This document shows positions 1-10,530 of a DNA stretch of 64,000 bases, piece by piece. Both the position numbers and the translations under genes were made by a program. Every line of letters starts with the position of its first letter. Within the stretch, counting starts at the first letter, position 1. Under the pieces are notes generated by a model, which searched no databases, was not told the DNA's origin, and was given only the letters and a program-made list of their open reading frames with translations. This DNA comes from Perkinsus olseni (lineage: Eukaryota > Perkinsozoa > Perkinsida), in NCBI GenBank assembly GCA_013115125.1, contig JABANN010000063.1, forward strand, positions 20,984-84,983, in the 5' to 3' direction.

Positions 1-106
1 AAATTTCTCCGATTTTTTGTGAAGGGACGCTAGTCGATGGTCTGGTAATATAGCGATGTTGCCTCCCGGATCTCCGTCCGATGGAGGTTCAAGTTTGCTT
101 TTGTAG

Positions 107-1063
107 ACGGACTGGTTCACGCCATCGGTCGTGCGAGCTTGTCCGAGTCTACCAGTGAACCCGGCCGAGTTTGCGGTGGAGGTGTCGGAAGAGGATATGG
201 TCATGTCGCTGAGTAACGAGGATGGTGAGAAGATTTCTTGTTATCATTTACTGTGGTATCTTTTATTTTGTCAGGTTGCAAGTGGAAGTACTCGATCAAA
301 GTCTTCGAAGAATCTTGTGCTACCCACCTTGAGGTCGTCATCTTTAGCTCGTCCGAAGAGGAAGATACCACTGTAGGCTCTCCTCAGGGGTGATTGCCCA
401 GGATTGTAGTATTTGATAGTTTTCCTATTTTTCAATCCATTCGCGTAGGAATTGCGAAGTTGTCGCATGTCAACGTGAACTCTAGCTGTGGGATTCATTG
501 TATCTTAGGTCGACCCTGGGCCTTTACAGAAGCATGTGGATACCTTGTCATCCATCGCTCTCAAGGTATGTAATTGGACTCTTCTGATATTCCGACAGTT
601 CACGTCTAGACTCATTTTGCACAGTCTGCCATATGCTTACTAACTGAACACTGCTGTCTCCGGAAGGTGCGCAGTTTAGATATATTGACATTGGGGAGTA
701 CATTTTTAAGATCCCTCATTTTAAATTTGCGGAGGGTTTTGAAGTACTTGTGAAGTTGCATATTCTCAATTGTTTTAACAGCGCTCCGCCCAGTATTTTC
801 AGGAAGGGTGCGAGTTCCCTTCCATTCAGGTCTTTTTCCTCTCTATCGCTGCCTCTGGTGGAGTAGAAGATATTCTAGCCGTTCCGTATCCAAGGGACTT
901 CGCTCAGATCTGTGCCATTGCCAAAGCCTCCGAGATGATGGACCCGTCATTGAAGAAGAGTCCGGGTTACAGAGTATTGCATACGCGGGCTCCTCTCTGT
1001 TATCTTCTCTCGCGATTTTGTGATGTCGAGATCGAACTAGTTTTTCCCGAATTACTGAAGTGA
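107..1063 (+). CDS. 3' end of an unidentified multi-exon gene
   Basis: Five exons join in one frame with agreeing phases: 107-224, 275-372, 460-565, 667-743 and 830-1063. The last ends in TGA. The introns are GT-AG and 50 to 101 nt long. The protein is not low-complexity: it carries well-spread W, Y, C and F (for example KWKYSIKVFEES and FRYIDIGEYIFKIPHF), with an acidic patch SSSEEEDTT between exons 2 and 3. No start codon is visible, so the gene begins left of the window or in an earlier exon. I do not recognise the family. The donor of exon 4 was chosen because it alone links the exon to the long open frame of exon 5, so that join is the weakest. Confidence 0.5.
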
Positions 1064-1974
1064 AATTACCATTATCTGTCTTCATGTTGGACCTAGTTGG
1101 CGCTGTTGTGATGAACACACTCACCAGGAATTATTGCGCAGCTTGGCCAGTGGTAGTGCCATGCATTATGATCGTGTGTATCTCGATTGACTTGAGTTTG
1201 GAATTTAGACACGTAACTGAGGTTCATGCTGGTCGCTGCTAGATCTTGTGTGCTTGACACAAATGTAGATTGCCACCCGTTTCCAGCCGGCAAAGGAGTG
1301 TCACAAACACTGCTGTCCCGTTACCGTTCCTGTTGCTTTCGGTCTCATTTATCGAATTTGTTCTTCTCATGGCTTTTCAGACATATTTTGGGGAGAGTAC
1401 CTCGCTAGGGGGTGGGACTGTACAGCGGGATGAAGGAAAGGAGACAACAGCTGAGACTGAGTTGACTGACGAGGCAATATAGCGCTTGTTTACATCTCGT
1501 TGGTATTTTCCCGCGATAAGTTGCTGTTTACCACATCATTCTTCGATGGTGCTTCTAGCGCTGTTAGAGATCTCTTTTCATTGTGAGGTCGAGTTTTCGT
1601 CTACTTTCACGTCCCGATTGGCAGCCCTCCTTCTCATGGGTTTTCTTCGCCTCGCCGACTGCCCACTTGATTCTCTACTATTCGGTCCTTTCGTTGTCTA
1701 TGAGGTCTCGTTGTTGTCGTATTATCAGGTCGATCCGGATGCTCATGGTACCGCTGAAGTCGTCTTTGAGTCGCCCAGCGTCGAAGAATCATCTCCGGCT
1801 GAGGGGGTGGCGGTGGACAGACATGAGTGAATCACATGTTGTTTATGTTGTCAACGCTCAGGCGTAGTGTTGGACGGTTTCGGCGGAGCGAAGCGCGGCA
1901 GGAATGCCATTTTTGGTCGCAGTTATTTTCCTTTTTTGTCGCTTTGTTCCGTCGCACTGATTTATCACCTCAAA
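1064..1974. other. unassigned stretch with two possible exons
   Basis: No named gene here. Two exon-like open stretches on + follow good acceptors: about 1381-1482 (acidic, Glu/Thr-rich, ends TAG) and 1729-1830 (acidic, ends TGA). They could be the C-terminal exons of a small acidic protein or an extension of the gene to the left. I see no homology. The segment 1883-1894 holds one copy of the GCTTCGCTCCGC-type motif (in reverse complement). Confidence 0.25.
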
Positions 1975-4900
1975 ATGGGATTTCTGGACGTTCATACTCC
2001 TATTCAATTTCGGGAGGCAAAAAAATACCACGAGGTGAGCGGAGCGAAGTTGAACAGATAATTTTGTGGCGCGTGAAATATTTCACTGTCTGTCCACTCT
2101 TTCAGTCCATTAAGACGGATGCCATCGAGCAACTTATAAACGACTGGAAGCGGGCAAAGGATTGGAAGAAGCCAGTGGAAGAGCTCCACTGGGGAGATGA
2201 GGTACCTTGCTGGTGTCAGATCGCTTGATACCTCTTCTGTGGAATGCATGCTTCAACCTTGGATACCCTTCCGACCGGTAGGACTGTGAAATGTGTCTTT
2301 ATCGTCCCGAATGGTTACCGGTTATTGAATGTCGTGACTTAACTCGAATGGTCGACCAATTGATTTCGTCGTTGATGTTTTGAATGATGTAATCGGATTG
2401 TAATCGTCTGCGTAGGTGAGGCGTTATTCGACTTCTTCGGTATATCTCTCCTCTGTGATGTATGCTGGGGATTAGACTCGGTGTGGGTGGAATTTGCGTA
2501 TTTGTCCTTCCTTCCATCAGATGGAGTACATCTTGACGTCAATGCCCTCTGATGGTGTGACTCCTCCTAAGCCGTATTACTATGCTAACAAAGTTCTCGA
2601 CAAGCTGCACGAGGTGGACTCAGACACGTGGAAACCTGAGTAAGCGTAGGGTTACTGTTGGTGGCGAAAACCTGAAAAGGGCGGGGTTCAAGGTCGGAAT
2701 CCTTTTCATTTTCGGATTCGAGGAATCTTGTTTACGACCGGATCGCGGCACGGGTTTTTCGTATAGCGGGTCTGAGTTTTCAAGGTTTCGGTGTGGATCT
2801 TCGATAGGATAAACGGAATTTGTGGTATAGAAAGAAACTCTATCGCTGACCTTTTAGGTATGCCTCTTATATGATAGAGGGTGTGAAAGTTCCACCTCTT
2901 CTCCTGGCGGAGAACGATATTGCCAAGCAAGTTTTGTCCAGTCTGATGAAGCGACGGCGTACCGCTGAAGCGGCGTTGCCTGAGGATGTCCATGTTATGA
3001 GCATTCCGGCCTTCCCTACACTGGGCGCGGAGTACACCCATCGTGACGATCATCTCAAGGGACCGACGGCTGAGAGCATTCTTGTTCCGGATGATGTCAT
3101 CACACCTCATGTTCGATTCCAGACTTTGACCAAGTCCGTCAGAGCTCGCAAGGGTGCCAAGGTACTAACGGCGTTACTCCTCCCTGGGCCGTCCTGTATG
3201 CGTTTCACTGACTTGTCATAGAGAGCAGTCATGAGCGTTGGTCTGATGGGCTGTACATATCATGGGATGTTCGTCAGTTTGAACTGTCCGGTTTCGACCT
3301 TCAACTTCGGGCGTATCTTACTGGGTCGTATATATTTTATTCCGTGCTATTAACGATGTAGCGTGATTGGGGTAGTTTGGCTTTTGATCTTCATTACCAC
3401 CATTAACGACTTGTGCATTGGTGAAGATTGTGTTCGTTTAGGTCGCTATTGCCCCTCCACTATATAAGGACATCAACACCGTTTCCACCGGCAGCGTCGA
3501 TTTTAACCCAGCCAAGACGCCGTGGCAATTGAGGAAGACGGGACTTGATCAGTCTCGGGATCCCCTTAAGGACAGGGTCTACCTGGACGCAACTGTTTTT
3601 GGCTTCGGTCAGTGCTGTCTGCAGGTGAGTGTCGACAAGAGGGTTACCACTCCATCGCACTCATGTCTTTCGAGTGTGTCGCCCGACATACAGTGTGAAT
3701 CATTCTGGCCTGTGTAGTTTAGTCGAGCACTTGTGGTAGATGTATTAGTTGAGGAAGTGCGATGGATTTCGGACTCACCCTGGCAATCTCCAGACTCTTT
3801 ATCAGAAGGATCATATTACTAGTCTTTCCAACCTCACACCTACTCGACGTGGCACCGAATCGCATCCTTGAGTATATAATGTCTGTTAGTGTACCTTCGA
3901 AGCGCCCTCGTTGCCGGCTGCCCGCGTTCTTCACGACCAAATGTGCGTCCTAGCGCCGTTGTTTTTGGCTTTGAGTGCAGCTGCTCCCTTCCAGAGAGGT
4001 AATAGTAGTCCATCCAGCTGGAGAATGAGGAATGCCTTGTGCATTATCGTAGGTTTGGTGACGGACGTTGATGCTCGGTATGAGCTGCTATCACAGTGCG
4101 TTGATGACAGGACGGTGGAGGAAGCGGATCCGAAGAACCCTGAGTTCAAACAGCAGGGAAGGATGCCCGAAACCATCCACCGGTAGGCGTTTTCGGGGAT
4201 ATTTTCGTGTCTCCATGATGGAAGTGCCTTCGGAATTGTGCGTGTTTTTGCAAAGTTCTCGACCGATGTTGGATAGCTAGAAGTGTCGGACAGAATTCTG
4301 CGTCGAGAATGACTGATTTCTTGCTAGTGGTTTTCAGTAGCGCCAGGAGAGTATCGTTTTTCCTCTACAGCGGAGTGAAGCTGCGTGCTCTTGCAGGTAC
4401 ATCAGCACTAGCGCGCCTGAATCCATGTCGGATTTGGTGGTAGAACACAGAGAGGACCAGAAGCAACGATTGATGGACGCTGGGATGGACGAGGTCTTCG
4501 CTGACTACTTTGCATATATATTCTACCGGTAAGTCGGGCTGCTACCTTGTGCTGGTATACTCGAGGGCTGCTCTGCGATAGTGGTTACTCAGCTTGTCCG
4601 GTGTCTCACATCGTAAGGGGTGATGGCGTTCGGCCTGTGTCGCCAATTGTCAGAAACTTTGTTCGAAGCAGAGACCTATTATTGTAGTGAGCGAGAACGA
4701 TAAGTTCGTTGCGCAATTTTTGACGATACAGAATTAGTGTAGTTCTTGTCTCCGTGCATCGGGTTGCTATATGGTGAGCGACTGATGTTATGCCCATGCT
4801 GGTGTTCACAGTACAAGTGGTGACAGAAGGTCATGGTCGTTGTCTTGTTCAGAGACCCTATGATCATATTCAAGGAACGTATCCATCTTGACAACGACCA

Positions 4901-6261
4901 TTCTATTGAGCACTTCGAAGGGATGCACTCGACCCACTGGACTATAGTACTACTTCCACCACGCCTTCATCGTTGGCCTGGATATCTTTTTTTCTGTCTC
5001 AGGTGCGCATCAAGCCCCCGCCGGCTATGCAATATGACATCCATTGGAGGGTCGAGCTTCGTACACCCGATGTCCAAATGACTGATTACGAGAATGCCGC
5101 TATCGTTACTGTGGCTACGTTGTTGGCCAGAGCGATCGTTAGACGGGCGGAGGGGCCCGATGGCAGTGCTGGTGGACAGGTAATAAATTACTCGGCTATC
5201 TGCGCATAGCTGCTATAGTATGTTCGGTGGAATCTCTTGCTCATTATGGGGTCTTGTGAGTGTAAGCTGTGAAGTGCTAGGTCAAGCAGTAAGTGTCTAA
5301 CTCCAGCGCACTTCTGCTGCAATTCTATAGTATCATATGTGCCATACTGGTTGAAAAATGTTGAGCTTTTGAGGGAGTATTTTTCCTTTATTTTCATTAT
5401 CAATGGTTCTCTTATGTGGGGATACTTGCCATTTGTCTGATGTCTAACTTCCCTCAGGTGTCTGGTTTGATCCCTATCTCCAAGCTGCGGGAGAACATGC
5501 TGCGATCACAGCAGCGTGACGCACTCCGATGTGGCAAGTTTTGGTGGAATCATGAGGGCAGTATCATTGAGACATCAATGGTTGATATATGGTGAGTTGG
5601 TGCATCTGGCTTTTCTCTCTTGGCGAGAGAAGCTTCCCAGCTTGTGGATTCTTTGGCTGTCTTACACGCATACTCGAACACCAGCGATATTCGTCAGTGA
5701 GTTGGTTAACGAGTTGTATCGTTACTAGCATATTATATCAATTATTCTTCTCGAAGGGGTCTCTTGGCATTTGCCCGTCCAACTGTGTTTATGAATAGTC
5801 GTTTGAGTTGCTTTGTACTCGCTTACTGTTTCCGGCGGTTCTCACTGGAGAGTCGAGCCAGTTAAGAGGCTCGGAATGTATCAGATTGGTGTGTTCATAG
5901 GTGTTCCCCTGGAGGGTTGCTAGACGTGTGCCGAAGTGAACTTCAGAAGGGAATGGGTGATGCGGCGGAGACTTCTCTAGACGCTGAGCTCATCAACTTT
6001 ATCGAGGCACGTACAAGAGGCAAGGTGAGTGTTATCGGTCGCGTCTTGTGTGCTTTTTGCGAAACACTTGTGTTTGGCGGTCAGGTGGTCACCGGTGCCC
6101 AGTGGCTGCGTGAACGACTGATGAGATCTCCGAATTATCATCGAGACTCTGTCATAACGCCTGCTGCTGCGCGAGAGATCATGGACCTCGTCATTCAGTT
6201 GGGCGAGGCCGAATCATACAGCGACCTTAAAAAGATCGCTCCCGAGATGTTCGACTTTTAG
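1975..6261 (+). CDS. GCLC: glutamate-cysteine ligase catalytic subunit, 13 exons
   Basis: Makes gamma-glutamylcysteine from Glu, Cys and ATP, the rate-limiting step of glutathione synthesis in the cytosol. Exons: 1975-2034, 2106-2201, 2521-2639, 2858-3161, 3442-3624, 3890-3998, 4053-4182, 4397-4528, 4853-4946, 5003-5179, 5458-5591, 5901-6024, 6085-6261. All phases agree and give 612 residues, against about 637 in human GCLC. Family landmarks appear in order: N-terminal MGFLDVHTPI, LHWGDE, WKPEYASYMIEG, FPTLGAEYT, PLYKDINT, LDATVFGFGQCCLQ, ALSAAAPFQRG, CVDDRT, RDPMIIF, IHLDND, HWRVELRTPDVQ, TDYENAA and RDSVITPAAA. ATG 1975 fits because the eukaryotic N-terminus is MG-[LF]-L. Intron 1 (2035-2105) carries two of the dispersed motifs described in the findings. 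No modifier subunit is seen nearby. Confidence 0.95.
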
Positions 6262-6907
6262 ACTACTGCTGCTTTCTTCTTCTTCTTCTTCTTCTTTCCT
6301 ACTGTTACACGATGTGCCCAGCGGCATGTTAACTAGTATGTCAAATACCATTAATAATAACAACAAACAAGAGCGACAATTCTGCGGCTCTTTCGTCGCT
6401 GAGAAGGGGCCGAACGAAGCTAGAGGTGTCAGTAAAATACGGTCACCGTCGTAGCTGTTGTGACGAAGTTCCGGAAGATGGTGTAGCGAACCATAAACAG
6501 CTGTCAACGTTAGTCTATGCCGCAAGGAGAGTGATGCTGTGTGGTGTTACTAAATAGAGGGGTTTGATTTTGTGGCGCGCGGTCATAGCCTTCAGCCTGG
6601 TTAGTGGCGGTGACTAAATATTTTTATTTGCGGAATTGGTGTTCGCGGTGGTGCGCCAGAAATGAGCGTTTCATCGTACGAATCCTTTACGGAGAAATAC
6701 GCTTTTCTATGATTTGCTTCCTCTGCATGATTGAGTGGCCGTGTTCTAATGAAGGAAGACGGTCACAACGCTAGGAGCGGGGTGAGTCTTCAGGTCGGGC
6801 GCAGGTTGGTAATAAGTTGAGGTTGGGGAGGGACAGTCCCTTCAGCGCTATCGCGTGTTGGCTAGTCGTCTTCGTTCGAGTTTTTCGTTGTTTCCCCAAC
6901 CCGGTTC
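6262..6907. other. spacer between GCLC and the SELENOF-like gene
   Basis: No coding exon recognised. It holds the CTT run and, at 6567-6586, one copy of the dispersed motif ATTTTGTGGCGCGCGGTCAT. It probably contains the GCLC 3' end and the promoter of the next gene. Confidence 0.5.
6273..6298 (+). repeat. CTT trinucleotide microsatellite
   Basis: A short run of CTT units lies just downstream of the GCLC stop codon, presumably in its 3' untranslated region. Confidence 0.9.
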
Positions 6908-7891
6908 ATGAGAGTGAACCTCCTCACGTTGATAGCTCTGGCCACTTGTTACGCTGCCGAGGGAGGAGAGGTGAACTGTACGGAGCTGGGCTTTGACCCG
7001 GCTGTTTTGAAGTGTGATACGTGCGTGCGGCTGAGTAAGAGGGAAAGAGGGGTGCGTTCGGTATGCTTGGGATGGTCTCTGCTAATTTATTCCGAGAGGG
7101 TTGAGTCGAACTGGTGTCCTTCCGGGTGCTAGTAGCTGGTCGTAACCGATTGAACTGTGCAGACTTGCTGCAAACAAGGCCGCTTACAGTACTCTGTCTT
7201 TAGGAAGGAGCCTAGAGCCTCGGAAAGAGGCTGAGGGTATCGAGAAGGAATGCCGCCAGTGCTGTAATTTGGTGGACGCCTCTGGTCGGAATGCTATTTA
7301 TAAGAAAGCGGTGAGAATTAATCACCTTTAGCAGCGGAGCGGAGCACGTTTTTTTAAGCGTAGGAATTGGTGACCTCCCGGATGGCTCTCGAGGCGCGGC
7401 AAGATCTGAGCGACTTCGTCAATCGGAAGGTGCCCGAGTTGAAGAAACGTGGATATGACATTACTGTTTCGGTGAGTTCATTTTCTGACACCTCTAGCTC
7501 CACCTGTCAGTGATTTCGGGAGAGACTCTTTTTGCATGAGTTTTCCTTGCGTGTCAGACCCGTCGTCTTGTACAAACGGTTTTGGCGCTGACGAAGGTGG
7601 ATGATGCTGGAAAAGAGGAGGAAGAGGCTGAGACAGATTATCTAGAGTGGGTGACATCGTTCCGAGTTTCCTCCTAATTCAGATGGGATGATGCACTTCC
7701 TCGCGTAATCTGGTGTCCATCCTTCGCAAGTTCGTCGCTTGCTAATGGCTGATTTTGATTGGTAATTTTGGGTCATCACCTTCCCCAGGGTTTTCGACTG
7801 GAAGACCGACGAGTTGGTTGAATACATCGCTCTGCATCTCGAGCGGAAGGACGCAAGCGACGAAGTAGAGGAGACAGAAGAGGAGCTTTGA
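6908..7891 (+). CDS. SELENOF (Sep15)-like ER redox protein lacking the Cys-Gly-Sec site
   Basis: Five exons in agreeing phase: 6908-7034, 7204-7310, 7364-7471, 7558-7646, 7789-7891. They give 177 residues (human SELENOF is 165). Residues 1-18 form a hydrophobic signal peptide. A Cys-rich N-terminal part follows (NCTELGFDPAVLKCDTC, then ECRQCC), matching the glycoprotein-glucosyltransferase-binding region of Sep15. Next comes a thioredoxin-like fold (DFVNRKVPEL, DITVS) ending in DWKTDELVEYIALHLE and an acidic tail. The redox motif C-G-U of the family aligns without gaps to S-R-M, and no in-frame TGA is needed. In animals the protein works in ER folding quality control. Here the fold and the partner-binding part remain, but the catalytic pair does not. 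Confidence 0.85.
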
Positions 7892-8030
7892 GCTGGGTTT
7901 TCACAGCATAGTTTGTTACACTGGTTCATGTTGCGTTAATGGTCAGTGGGTGGATTTGTGGTTGGTTGAGCCGAGAAAGCCTGACAGCTATCAGTTGCTT
8001 CTTCCGCGGTCTGGACCTGATGTTCTATGA

Positions 8031-10316
8031 GTAGGAAGGGCTTACCACTGGAAGGGGAGAGAAGTGGTTCTTGTTAGGATCGCCTTTAAAGAGAAATCAA
8101 CGCTAGCGATTTTCCGACATCCCCTGACGATAAGTCTGGCGTTCACTGTTTTATCGTGTATAATCGCTGGCGTGCATGTTGTCAAACACTGGAGGGCGGG
8201 GAAGGTGTTCGGCGACAAGTATTACAGAGGTCTGGTTTGCAGGTAGGAGTTAGGGCTCATGATTGTTGCTGATGAATCTCGTCGTTGGCAGGATTCTGGT
8301 AGTGGTACCGGTGTCGAGCGTATGTTCGATGGTAACGGTGCTTCTGCCTAGTGCTCGATATATGTGTGAGACGGTGAGAAGGAAGCGGGGGAAATGTGGG
8401 TTGGATGGGAGGAAATGGTTGCCATGTGGGAGACTAGGACTTGTGACCTGGACCGGGATGACATGTCGGATTGTTGTGCTAAAATCCAACAGAGTTTGGA
8501 TGTTGGGTGAATCTGGACGTGCCGGGGTTTGAACCCGGAGCCTTCTGCATGCAAAGCAGGCGTGATACCACTACACCACACGCCCTGTGTAGTTAGGTCA
8601 CGCTATTGTCGCTAGGGCTCTATGCCATTGTCTTCTGTTATGAAGATGACGCTGCTTTTGGCCTTCCAACGCGTACCCGCTAGTTGAGATGCGACGTTGC
8701 TCCCTCTCACGCAGGAATCTCCTTTTAACCTCCACCCTCCTCCCACTTATTCAGGTTCGACACATCTATGTATCTTTCGCGCTCTACAGCTTCCTCAATC
8801 TCATGATATCATGTCTCGGTGGGGACCGCCGATGCGTACGTACGGGCGAACACATTAGACCGCTGCGCGAACCATGGAACTCCCAACCTCGAGTATTCTT
8901 GAAGCCGAGCTTCGCTGTGTTCGGGCTGTGTTCATCTACAACTCCTGCTGCCCACGAGACAGGCTAAGCCTGTTCATCTGTGCCCCTGCCAAGGGCCTGC
9001 CTCCATCACCAGGTTCAGCACATGGAAGCAGTACCTGTGCGAAGAGACTACCCCCTGCCACTCAATTGGTGCTTGCCGCCTCCTCAGCTCGACATGAAGT
9101 TCCTCACTGCTGTGAGAGTCTCAGTGCTGCAGTTTGTAGGGCCCGGTGAGCTCACCACGATACCGCCTACCATGCCGTGGTCGTAGGTTTTTCTGAAGCC
9201 TCTCTGTGCTGTCGCTGCTCTCCTGTGTTCCCTACACGGATTGTACAAGGAGGGAGACCTCGGTCTGTGGGCCCCCTTCACGTGGATCTTCCTCGTGGTT
9301 CATACCTCCCTCAGCGTTGCTATGTAGCCCGCTTCCCGCTTCCCTCTCCCCCCGCGTCGTAGCACCCACTCAGGTACGGTCTGGCGACCTTCTACTGGAT
9401 CCTGCAGGATCTACTGGAGCCATACCGTCCCCTATCGAAATTCGCCCTAATCAAGCTCATTGTCTTCCTGCCATGGTAGCTGGGATGCTGCATGATCTGA
9501 TTGCTGCAGCCAAATTCGCAAGTCGATCACCTCCGGCTAATGTTCAGGTTCCAGTATACACTAGTTGTCGCCGCGTGGTTCATGTTCGGTCGGTCCTTCA
9601 GCGACGACACCTACACCACCGCCTTAGTCTATGAGGGCCTCCTAGAGTGCGTCGAACTGGTATCCACGACTGCCCTTGACTTTCCCGTATTCATCGTCAT
9701 TCAGTGCCTCCTTGCATGCTTCTTTGTGACGGCCTACCCTGTTGGAGGTAGCTGGATCATCGGGGTCAATAAAGAGTGTCATGATGATGAGATCGAGCCA
9801 CTTGCCGAGGTATGTCTACGTCACTCCCTCTCGCAAGTGCAATGCAGAATCTCTCCGGCCGATAAGTGTCTCGAACCGCGCTCGGACGGCGCTTGAGCGG
9901 GTCCAAAGGGCAAGACTGTCCGGTTCCAACGCGGGCCAGTTGCTTTCAGCAGCCGATGGTGGAACCACCGAATTTGCAGTTTCAATACGACACACCGCCG
10001 TGGTCAGCGCAAGTCAGATGTGAATATCTTCCAGTTGTTTCAGGATGGTGAAAGGGAGGTATCAGAGAGGTTGAGGAGCCTCCTACTGCCTGAGGACGTA
10101 TGCTCGGATCTACTCGAGCCAGTAGGGCACTGTGTTCTCCCCCAGATACTCCATGAGGCCCTCGACGTTGTCACCGGTGGTGGTGCTGGCAGTGCTTCCC
10201 GATCGACGAGCAGCAGCCTTGGTAGAGGCCATCGTGGCGAAAGCAACAGCGTCGCTGTGAGGAGGAGCGTTCAGCATGAGTATGATCAGAGAGCTTCCAA
10301 TGAAGTCGAGCTGTGA
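8031..10316 (+). CDS. TMEM184 / organic solute transporter alpha family membrane protein
   Basis: Exons: about 8031-8242, 8292-8373, 8755-8892, 9013-9135, 9187-9323, 9374-9475, 9548-9659, 9705-9809, 9950-10012, 10044-10316. All internal phases agree. Hydrophobic segments follow the seven-helix TMEM184 order: LAFTVLSCIIAGVHVV, ILVVVPVSSVCSMV, VRHIYVSFALYSFLNLMISCLGG, MKFLTAVRVSVLQFV, FLKPLCAVAALLCSL, YGLATFYWILQDLLEPYRPLSKF, and LLECVELCLLACFFVTAY. Landmarks such as the LGG after helix 3 and the PYxPLxKF segment match the human TMEM184 proteins. A Ser/Arg-rich cytosolic tail ends at TGA 10316. The start is unresolved: the first exon has no in-frame ATG after the TGA at 8028-8030, so a short upstream exon is likely. 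Intron 8374-8754 contains a tRNA-Ala on the other strand. The last intron is only 31 nt. Confidence 0.85.
8514..8585 (-). tRNA. tRNA-Ala (TGC), inside a TMEM184 intron
   Basis: A 72-nt cloverleaf: acceptor GGGCGTG pairs with CACGTCC (one G-U), a D arm with GTG/CAC, the anticodon loop TTTGCAT (anticodon TGC), and T arm CCGGG-TTCAAAC-CCCGG. It differs from the 14.2-kb copy at two sites. One gives a C-A mismatch at the top pair of the anticodon stem, so this copy may be slightly weakened. It is transcribed against the host gene. Confidence 0.92.
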
Positions 10317-10530
10317 CCGGCCTCGAACTGTTGTGTTGAGAATCCCGGCCTTCCGCCCAGGGGATGACCCGGAGCCGAGCTGTCGTCCAACTGCCGGAGA
10401 TTGGTGAGATTAGTTCCCGTAGAGAATGTCGATTGGTTGGACAGTAACAGGATGCTCGGGCGAGTGTATGACTTGTGCCTGCGTAGCCTCCAATCATCAT
10501 AGTACCACTGTCTTTTGATCCCTACCCTCA

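Noticed and set aside
6908-8000. SECIS element for the SELENOF-like gene
   Set aside because: No in-frame TGA exists within the spliced frame, so none is needed. I saw no convincing SECIS hairpin in the 3' region.
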